The translations under genes were made by a program, and so were the position numbers. A stretch of DNA of 64,000 nt from Amorphochlora amoebiformis. Lineage: Eukaryota > Cercozoa > Chlorarachniophyceae. Under the pieces are notes generated by a model. The model saw nothing but the letters and a program-made list of their open reading frames with translations. It was not told the origin of the DNA and did not search any database. Position 1 is the stretch's first letter. Every line of letters begins with the position of its first letter. Of the stretch, positions 1 to 64,000 are shown one piece after another. The DNA lies in assembly GCA_054601695.1 (NCBI GenBank), contig BAAHQB010000255.1, positions 212,508 through 276,507 on the forward strand, read 5' to 3'.

Positions 1-60
1 AACCCTAACCCTAACCCTAACCCTAACCCTAACCCTAACCCTAACCCTAACCCTAACCCT
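1..60 (+). repeat. Terminal telomeric repeat (AACCCT)n
   Basis: Ten perfect CCCTAA-type hexamers open the window. The C-rich strand reads 5' to 3' inward, as at a left chromosome end with TTAGGG telomeres. Equally long interstitial blocks occur throughout the window, so the tract alone does not prove a true terminus. Confidence 0.85.
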
Positions 61-76
61 AGTAGGTTCATTTTAA

Positions 77-16514
<16,438 letters not shown>

Positions 16515-17192
16515 CTTTAATTTTAATATCGGCAGCTGAGACCGCCACCGTCACTACCCCGTCACTACCGGGGGGTTGGTTTTCGCCAAACCAAATTTTG
16601 GTCTTTTCACCCAAAAGTTTTTCTGATTATTCCCGAAATTTGACGTCATGATGCTAGACTTGGGTTTAATCCAGGTTAGTAACGCGTTACGTAGGTTAGT
16701 GGAGTTACTAGATTAAGTACATAAGTCCTAGAAGTCTAGTAGAAGTCTAGTAAAACTTGAATAATGGAAGGCACTCAGCTAACTTCACATATCTAGCATA
16801 TATATATCCAGATATATTGCTGATGAGTCTAGCCAACTTGGTAAATTTGACTCATTTACATATTCAAATACAGAGATGTGATCATAGATAATACCGTTAA
16901 TTCCTATGACTATTGTATCTAGCCGCATTAGCTTAAGACACATTTATAATTAACTACTACTAGACTAGAACTAGCTCAATACTTTGTCAATAGACTAAGA
17001 AAAACAATTTTACTTCTTGTTCAATTCGAAATTAACCCCATTTGAATCGTGGTTTTTTTTTATCAACAATTCTAGCTATATGCGCAATCAGATGATTAGC
17101 TAGCTAGGTCATATCATAGTGCTGGCGAACGCATATGTAGATTTTTCCCAAACTATTACTGGTAGTAGAGACAAGCTCGGAGACATAATCAT
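16515..17192. other. Unique intergenic sequence between convergent genes
   Basis: Non-repetitive, AT-rich, with many CTAG tetramers. It lies 3' of the aspartic peptidase stop and 3' of the voltage-sensor gene. No coding region is supported. Confidence 0.6.
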
Positions 17193-17331
17193 CTATGCAT
17201 CTGTCATCCTATTATTATGAATTTACTTATGATTGTTATTAAATATATATATAAATATATATATGTATATATATATGTATGTATGTATTCGGATGGAAAA
17301 ATAAAAAGAGACAAGTTCATATTATGATAAA

Positions 17332-17400
<69 letters not shown>

Positions 17401-17466
17401 ATATGTGTATATATATGTATATATAAATGTATGTACATATAAATATTTAAATATACATATAATATG

Positions 17467-17497
<31 letters not shown>

Positions 17498-17560
17498 GTA
17501 GTTGTTTTGATACCTCTCTATTCTCTTCTTAAAATCCATTGTATCTATACATATACACAC

Positions 17561-26731
<9,171 letters not shown>

Positions 26732-26982
26732 TTCGCTCCCCAGCAGTGCAGAGGATGTTTAGATGAAAGGAACCAATTTATCTTATACGAACAAGTGCCA
26801 TATCGGGTCTGAGATAACAAAATCACGAGCGTCAAACTTGCCCAACCCATCTCCCAGCCCATCATCAGACCGCACAGATTTTAGCGGGTAACGGTGACAC
26901 CCCAGAGTGACAGACTTGAGGCCAAAGCGTGACACTGCCGTGTGACAACCCCAACGACAGCTTCGAGACAGACCCGGCAACA
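26732..26982. promoter_or_regulatory. Shared intergenic region of divergent genes
   Basis: 251 bp of unique sequence between the start codons of the voltage-sensor gene (-) and the 243-aa gene (+). It is the only non-repetitive space upstream of both, so a bidirectional promoter is inferred. No core element was identified. Confidence 0.4.
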
Positions 26983-28100
26983 ATGGAGTCCGCGATAAAG
27001 GCGCTGGAGATCGAGGACGAGGACACTGGAGAGACGCTGGCGATTAAGTCTTTTGCCGAGTTAAAGGGTGACCGTGTTGAGCGTTATCGTCGTGCATTTC
27101 CCGAGGTGGGTAGAGCATCTTCATCGTCGCACTTGCATCGTCGGCTCATGCATTTTTCTGACATCTTTCGCTCAGTGCAAAGAAGGGACCCTTGTGGCCG
27201 TCAATACCGGAGATGTGAGATATTGGAAGTCTAAAATCTTGTACGTGTTTTCTTATAGTATATACGCAGGTTGAGCACATCGCTGTGTTCCACGAGGGCA
27301 AGGCGAAGGTGGTTCTTGCAGAGTGCGGGATAACTCTCTCCGATCTCTCCCCCACGCAGCTGGTAACTCGAGCCTGATGATGTGAACCCCATCCCATCAT
27401 ATTTGTTATTCAGGTGGAATACACGTACGACGAGAAGGGGCCGTGGTTGGTGAGCAAGTGCTCTCTCACTGGTGATTGTACCCTGGTTCTGGGCGCTGAA
27501 CTTATCAACTGAACACATATTTACACAACAGCCCTCGAGAGCTATCGTAAAATGAAGTTTTCTCAGTGGAAAAAGGCTCTCACCCACCCTAATTGCATGG
27601 TTGATTATCATTTTAACTTGCACAACCTTGAGTCATATTCCAGATTCATAAACTAACATGTGTGCAGGCTTCCTTCCGTCGCGTTCTCCAAATGGGACTC
27701 GTCACCGACCTGTTTGATCACGTGGCCTTTCCGGAAGCGACCGAGGTTTATCATCACATTGACCACATATCGTGTGTCATGTTACTGAATGTGCCGCCTT
27801 GGATCAATATGACAGGGTGAGAAGAAGAAATGGCAGGTAAAAAATGAACAGGGGAAGATCATCCACATACCGCACCCCGTCTACGGTTTGAGGATCTGGA
27901 ATAAAAGCAAGGTGTTGGAGGATTCTTTATGCACATGTGTTCGAAATGTACATCCCGTAAACGTTTCACATTCCGTAGAATGCTTATGACCAAGTTCGTA
28001 CACACATGGAAGGAGCCCCTAAGCCAGAAGTAAGTTGCCCAAAAAGACCAAGCTAATCATATGCCCAACCCAACAATTTGCTGCCCCAACTCTATAATGC

Positions 28101-28145
<45 letters not shown>

Positions 28146-28204
28146 AATCTATATATATATATATATACATAAATATATATACTTATGTTGTTATATGTGT
28201 ACGA

Positions 28205-28277
<73 letters not shown>

Positions 28278-28403
28278 GTATAATTATACAGTATAATTTG
28301 TATATGCATAGGTGTATACATAGTCAATATATATACATATATATATACATATATATGTATACATATATATATTTATATACACACACACATATATATATAT
28401 ATA

Positions 28404-28443
<40 letters not shown>

Positions 28444-28456
28444 TATATGTATTATG

Positions 28457-28498
<42 letters not shown>

Positions 28499-28746
28499 TC
28501 TATATATATATTTATAAATTTATATATGTATATATATGTATATATATATATATGTATGATTATTTTTATTTATACGTTAACATTCATATATGCATATGCA
28601 ATATTATATTAATGGCTACAAACACATACAGAAAATATAATTATTTAAAGAATGTATATATATATATATAATATATATATAGATATATATATATATATAT
28701 ATATAAATACACATACATACATAATATATATATATATATATATCCA

Positions 28747-28782
<36 letters not shown>

Positions 28783-28921
28783 ATACATAAATAAATGTAT
28801 ATATATATATATATATATATATTGATATATATGTATACATACATATACACACATTATATGTACATACACAATTATATACGTACGTACGTGCGCGTGTATG
28901 TATATGTGTGTATGTGTACAT

Positions 28922-29006
<85 letters not shown>

Positions 29007-29133
29007 GCATATACACATACATATACATATATAGTATATATATATACACATACATACATATATACATACATACATATATACATATTTATGATATATATAT
29101 ACATACACAAACATATATACACACATATACATA

Positions 29134-29176
<43 letters not shown>

Positions 29177-29246
29177 GTATTATATATATATATATATATA
29201 TATAATATAATATAATATAAATATATATAAATATGTATATATATAT

Positions 29247-29277
<31 letters not shown>

Positions 29278-29526
29278 ATATATATATATATATATATGTA
29301 TATTTGCGTTGATACCATGTATTCAAACACATTCACGCACACACATATATTATGTATGTATAGGATTCCAAAGCATACTGGGAACAGCTCCTAAACGAGC
29401 TTCGTCAGACCCGGTAAGTCATAAGCCACTTCTCTTCAAATTTGGCGATCCTTTTCTGAACTACCTCGACATTCAAACAGGGGAACCAAGCTTATTGATG
29501 ACATTCTCGCCCAAAAACTCTCATAA
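26983..29526 (+). CDS. Conserved-looking protein of 243 aa, 10 exons, not recognised
   Basis: Exons 26983-27105, 27176-27244, 27270-27362, 27414-27471, 27532-27599, 27668-27745, 27816-27911, 27979-28029, 29364-29413 and 29481-29526 join in phase from ATG to TAA. It starts [12 protein letters not shown] and contains [24 protein letters not shown] and [11 protein letters not shown]. It is hydrophilic, with no signal peptide, membrane helix or catalytic motif that I recognise. Most introns are 51-76 bp and of ordinary composition, unlike those of the neighbours. The eighth (28030-29363) is a 1.3-kb (TA)n tract. The second intron as drawn is only 25 nt (27245-27269), needed to keep the frame, and is the weakest part. 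Confidence 0.7.
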
Positions 29527-30300
29527 TAAAAGACGTGCAGGAGGATACTCTAGTTACAGCTTGTAACATCAAGGCTTAATTGGCAATGGTTAGCTTGAAC
29601 GCCTTGCCTCGAATCCTCAGTGCAACCAAGGGTCATCACTGAAGCTCTTCAGGCTGGTACTGGTAGTAGTAGAGTATCTGCATTGCCTTTATATTGCTTG
29701 CGTGCAAGGTTATAACTTTTATAATTACGTATACTTCTTATTCTGGCTAATTTTCTAGATTCAATGGTCTAGACAAAATCTAGAAAATGTACGAACTAGA
29801 TGAAAACCAGCCTGTTAATCTAGTTAATGCCAGTGGCCGCCTGGAAACTTCCTAGACTTCCATCGCTGCAATTGGGCCCGCTGAGGATTCTGATTCGGAT
29901 ATATACTAAAACTTGTAATTAGGCGGGGACTTGTAAAGATATGGATATACATGTATACTAGATCTAGTTGATCATTGAATATCGTATATAATTGCAGAGA
30001 ACGAGAGATTCGATCGAAAGGCTCTAGACTATAGCCTAGATAGCTTCGGAGCCCATATGAATTAATAAGTTATTTTACTAATAAATACGGTACGGGACAT
30101 TGATATAAATGTATCATAGTGTATAAAATTTACTATAAATCCTAGCTATTATATCGCATACGAATATCCGATGATCACTAGTACGTGTAACTTACCTTGT
30201 GAGTCGTATTTCTAGAAATTTTATTTGCAAGAACCAGAAAACCTTTTCTCTGGGGCTACCATATAATCCCGGCGATGTTTATTCCCTCCTTCCCGATATA
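29527..30300. other. Unique intergenic sequence
   Basis: About 0.75 kb of non-repetitive AT-rich DNA rich in CTAG (TCTAGACAAAATCTAG). No gene is supported. Confidence 0.55.
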
Positions 30301-30463
30301 ACATGCAGCCGTATGGAGTTTGTAGATGGCGCCGTCGACTGCTGCTGGCCTCAACCAAGGGCGAGAGAAGAATTCTGAGGCGAAGAGAGAGGATGTTGGG
30401 TGGAAAAGAGGGTTCGAGCGGAAGAGAGCAGGCTTTTAAGCAGAGTTTTGAGCCTGAGAGAGG

Positions 30464-30907
30464 ATGCCAGGGCCCAGGGGGGCCACTCGGGTTAGTCAAA
30501 ACAATCATAAGCAAACAGTGAATGTCACTCAAGATGACATGATCACTCACAGTGAAGTCCCGCCCCTGTCCCATCTGTCCCCAGCGCAACCACAACCACA
30601 GGACCAAAACCACCACTCTGTCCCCCCCCCATCACAAGAAATATCCACCTTGGCCCCCCCCCTTATCCGCACCTTTATTTCCATAGCCGTCGGGGCCTTG
30701 GCGGTTACGTTTTTGAACGGAATCGATAGGCCTTCTCTCTGGAGTTTCCAGAAGTTGATATTTAGTCGGGCGATGTCGAGGAGGGGTAGGGCGATGGGGA
30801 TGGGGGTGAGATATTCATTATGTTTACCGAATTATTTTAGTTTTTCGGGGGAAGGGGTGGGATTATTTTTAATTTTTCGGGGGAAGGGGGTGGGATTTTG
30901 GCTGTGA
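30464..30907 (+). CDS. Uncertain hypothetical ORF with one possible membrane helix
   Basis: An unspliced frame of 147 codons that is not a simple-repeat translation. It has a proline/glutamine/histidine-rich part ([12 protein letters not shown]), a hydrophobic segment ([14 protein letters not shown]), then a tail from tandem G-rich sequence. A donor-like GGG|GTGAGA near 30802 suggests it may be spliced, but no partner exon was found. Open frames also exist on both strands here, so coding status is doubtful. Confidence 0.35.
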   Translation: MPGPRGATRVSQNNHKQTVNVTQDDMITHSEVPPLSHLSPAQPQPQDQNHHSVPPPSQEISTLAPPLIRTFISIAVGALAVTFLNGIDRPSLWSFQKLIFSRAMSRRGRAMGMGVRYSLCLPNYFSFSGEGVGLFLIFRGKGVGFWL

Positions 30908-30924
30908 CGTATGAATATATGTGT

Positions 30925-32420
<1,496 letters not shown>

Positions 32421-32484
32421 AAACTAACCTAGGCCTGAAGAGACCAACACCCCCCCCTTCGCTGGTCTCCGAAAAGAAACTAAG

Positions 32485-33035
32485 GCACCTAACCCTAACC
32501 CTAACCCTAACCCTAACCCTAACCCTAACCCTAACCCTAACCCTAACCCTAACCCTAACCCTAACCCTAACTCTAACCCTAACCCTAACCCCAACCTTAA
32601 CCTAAACCTAACCCTAACCCTCAACCTTGCGCTATAAATGCTTAAACCTGTAGCCTGAGGTGTCTTGACAGTAAATATGTGTCCCGGGGTGTATTTGCAA
32701 GTTTACAAAGGTCTAACTCACTCACGGACTCTCTTGAGAGCCAAATTATGGCATTTGGGCGTGTATGGGTGTCTTGAGCGTTAGGGTTTTAGGGTTAGGG
32801 TTAGGGTTTTAGGGTTAGGGTTAGGGTTGGGGTTAGGGTTAGGGATAGCTAGAGTAAGTTAAGACCTTTGGAAACTGGCAAATACACCCCGGGCCATATA
32901 TTCACTGTCAAGGCACCCCACACATTGACTGTCAAGACATTTCACGTCTTCTAACCCTAACCTTAACCCTAACCCTAACCCCAACCTTAACCCTAACCCT
33001 AACCCTAACCCCAACCCTAACCCTAACCTTTCAAA
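32485..33035. repeat. Interstitial telomere blocks with orientation switches
   Basis: CCCTAA (32490-32630), then TTAGGG (32785-32850), then CCCTAA (32952-33030). The unique islands between them carry a phrase (GACTGTCAAGAC and its reverse complement) near 32665 and 32925. Confidence 0.8.
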
Positions 33036-33094
33036 AACACAGAAGCGCCAAGAATCACCGGACACGTATCCAGACACGTGTCCAGACACGCTCC

Positions 33095-46879
<13,785 letters not shown>

Positions 46880-47514
46880 GCGGTTGTTGATCGAACTTCT
46901 GTCGATATCTCTTCTGAAAATTGAACAGAGAATAATTACTACTAGGCGGCTGTATACAACGTTGATCGAACTTCTGTCGATATCTCTTCTGAAAGTTGAG
47001 AATAATTACTACTACTACTAGTACTAAACGATTACTAGACTAAAACTATTGATATAATCTCTAGAATCTACCTAGAATTAGTAGTAGAATTACAACTTTA
47101 CTGAATGACTTGTCGTCTTATCTGGCTTATCACATGGAGATGCGGCATGCGCGCATATAGAGTTTTGGATAGAAATTATTCCGGATATTCAAAGATATTC
47201 TGGATTGCCACAAAAGAGTATAACTCAGTAACTTCTAGACTTCAAAAATTGCCCAGGGCATGTGCCACATACACAACATTCCATCAAGCCCAACGCACTT
47301 AAGAAATCTACCCAAGTTACCCATACTCACTAGACTCAGTCCAAGAATCCCTCCCTTCTTCGACATTTCTCCGAACTTTCCTCGAAATTTATCCGACCGC
47401 CAAGCGAGGTGGAGCCGTGATAAGCACACGTATCAGACGAGCTTTCCCCCCCCCGCGAGTTAATATTAATAATTCGGCTTTGTTGTTGGCTTTTTAAATC
47501 TCCGCTCAACGTAT
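46880..47514. other. Unique intergenic sequence between convergent genes
   Basis: Lies between the stops of the SfsA-like and M13 genes. A sentence-like repeat (TTGATCGAACTTCTGTCGAT) occurs twice (46888 and 46962). No additional gene is supported. Confidence 0.55.
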
Positions 47515-53828
<6,314 letters not shown>

Positions 53829-54058
53829 CGCCACCCCACAAAGGAATGACCAACGACAGTGTAATTAGGCAAATTCTTGTCTGAAACGCTAATAAAAGCA
53901 GTAGTCTAAGAATGAAACGTATTTGTAATATTACCACAAAAAAGACATTACAGGCCGCTCTGTAGCGTTTTCTATGAGAACTTATTAATTCGGCCCTTCA
54001 GTCCCACCGATCCTTGGTAGCTTGGAGGAGACTGCCGAGGCTCTCTCGTTCTGCCCTG
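53829..54058. promoter_or_regulatory. Shared intergenic region of divergent M13 and MFS genes
   Basis: About 230 bp between the proposed start codons. The minus-strand frame 53985-54500 across it and the MFS 5' exons is antisense to good MFS exons and is rejected as coding. No core promoter element was identified. Confidence 0.35.
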
Positions 54059-62404
<8,346 letters not shown>

Positions 62405-62700
62405 AGAATCGAGTAAATCAACCCTTCTTAGAGAATCAAGAAATCAACCCTTCTTAGAGAATCAAGAAATCAACCCTTCTTAAGCCTGGTTATGGGGTGT
62501 CCTCAACCCCTCTCAACCGTCTAAACCATTCTCAAACCCGTTTTGGAGTCTTAGAGATACTTTTCAAAATCAATTTTTCCAAAAAGTAACCAAAAAACGC
62601 AAAATAATCTATCTCTCTTCCCCGCCAAACTCACTCCTTTTTTGAGAACCCAAAGAAAATCTCATCGAACAGAGAGAAAGAAAAAAAAAAAAAAAAAGAA
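62405..62700. other. 3' flank of the MFS gene with three 26-27 bp repeats
   Basis: CAACCCTTCTTAGAGAATCA repeats at about 62398-62480, then unique sequence and poly-A/poly-T runs (58-63 kb style). No gene is seen. Confidence 0.6.
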
Positions 62701-63102
62701 CAGAAACTTTTCGCAGCTGCGTTGTGGTCGGACCGAATGAGAATTTTACGAATTTTCACGTTCGGAACACGCGCGCGCGCGTGTGTGTGTGTGTATGTGT
62801 GTGTCACCTTTCGTCTCAAAAGTTCATTCGGTCAGCGTACAGCTCCGCGGGTGATCACTACCCTAGACTATGTTCATGTAGTCAATTCTGTATCAGATAT
62901 ATGTATACACGTGTAGTGTCTAACGTGATCTCAACCTTGTCACAGAATGCATGCAAGAGCGATGAATGCAATTTTACTAGCTATAAAGTTTTATAGAGCT
63001 ACTCCTAGTATTCGAATATGAATCGGTTAACTATTAAGATTTTAAGGGTTATCATTGCTGTGTGTGACTGGATCAACGAACATTATATATATGTATATGT
63101 AT

Positions 63103-63141
<39 letters not shown>

Positions 63142-64000
63142 TTATATCTAGTAGTATCTTACATACAAGTACTACTAACTAGTACTAGGCTAGACCTAGC
63201 TATTCTGAGCATCAGATTTACAATATCACCTCTCATTGAAATACTAAATCTATATCCGAAAGATCATACGTGCGACTCAGATAGCCTATAATCATGACAC
63301 TCCAGACCATTAGCAAGCTTGGTACTAGAGTATTCCCTAGATTCTAGCATACGTACGTACGTACATACCGACATACGTACAAATTGCAACAGCAGGTGCA
63401 CAACATTAGCATATATGAGTTGTCTAGGTATATAAGCTAAAAGACATACGTACGTACGCGCTGTGTATAACGTTATTGAAACATCTAGATCCCCCATGTA
63501 GATCGTACGTACGACTCGGATCTAGCGGATACCCAAGCCTATGATCATTGATACTGGAGCATTCTAGTGCAACTTGCATTGCGTACGTACCTACATACGT
63601 AACAGCAGACGGTGAGATGCAGAAAATTAGCAAACATACTACAGACATATCTATCTACATGTAGCTAGACCGTACGCGCTGGGCTAAAAAACTATTGAAT
63701 TCAGTCAACCGTCGGACTTTTCTAGAAGAATGCTCCGCGGCCGCCGGCCCATAGCGTTGTACGCATAGCTTACACTTAGTCTAAACAGCCTAGTTTAGAG
63801 TGTACGTACGTGTACATACGCTATCCGCTAAAATCCGACCGGTTCAAGTGTGCTCGATAACAATATCAGAAGTATACATACTACCAGATTGATATCAGAA
63901 GTATACTACCAGTAGTTCATAGGGACTGGATAGATCTAGATCCGAGTCAGGGTATTGACATTCGGTGCAGAGACTACTAGCCTAGAATTGCTATTTACTA
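62701..64000. other. Unique intergenic sequence to the window end
   Basis: Includes a CG-then-GT alternating run (62770-62802) and clusters of ACGTACGT (63347-63370, 63446-63460, 63583-63600, 63803-63820). Frames such as 62724-62996 and 63264-63648 show no family signature and no splice structure, so they are not annotated. Nothing else is supported. Confidence 0.5.

Overview
This window looks like the left end of a nuclear chromosome of a eukaryote, probably a protist or alga; I cannot name the lineage. It opens with (AACCCT)n on the + strand, the C-rich orientation expected at a left telomere with TTAGGG-type repeats. Most of the 64 kb is low complexity: (TA)n tracts, interstitial telomere-like CCCTAA blocks, (GA)n/(CT)n and (TTA)n. 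Almost all long open frames here (poly-IY, poly-SL, poly-PN, poly-LG) are translations of these repeats and are not genes.

Short non-repetitive islands of 13 to 220 bp lie between the repeats. Most are bounded by AG on the left and GT on the right in the sense of transcription, keep an open frame, and join in compatible phases. Reading them as exons by hand gives six spliced genes: (1) + strand 77-16514, a secreted pepsin/retropepsin-like aspartic peptidase whose start codon lies 17 bp from the terminal repeat; (2) - strand 26731-17630, a four-helix voltage-sensor-type membrane protein of 234 aa; (3) + strand 26983-29526, a 243-aa protein I do not recognise; (4) + strand 33095-46879, an SfsA-like protein with a PD-(D/E)XK-type nuclease signature, about 349 aa; (5) - strand 53828-47515, an M13 (neprilysin-type) zinc metallopeptidase of about 700 aa; (6) + strand 54059-62404, a 12-TM major facilitator superfamily transporter of 488 aa. 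A weaker unspliced reading frame lies at 30464-30907.

Genes 1/2 and 4/5 are convergent. Genes 2/3 and 5/6 are divergent and share 251-bp and about 230-bp intergenic regions that probably hold both promoters. The genes show no common pathway. What they share is intron structure: introns consist largely of (TA)n, telomere-like repeats or purine tracts, with splice sites built into the repeats (donor GTATAT, acceptors TATAG or CCCTAG).

The most unusual feature is that many exons are accompanied in the flanking intron by truncated copies of their own edge, including the splice site, separated by (TA)n. Copies of the acceptor side lie upstream and copies of the donor side lie downstream. One SfsA exon is present in three complete copies. 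I call these exon-edge echoes. All gene models are manual and need RNA evidence. No tRNA, rRNA, CRISPR array or transposase was recognised. From 62405 to the end the sequence is mostly unique and intergenic.
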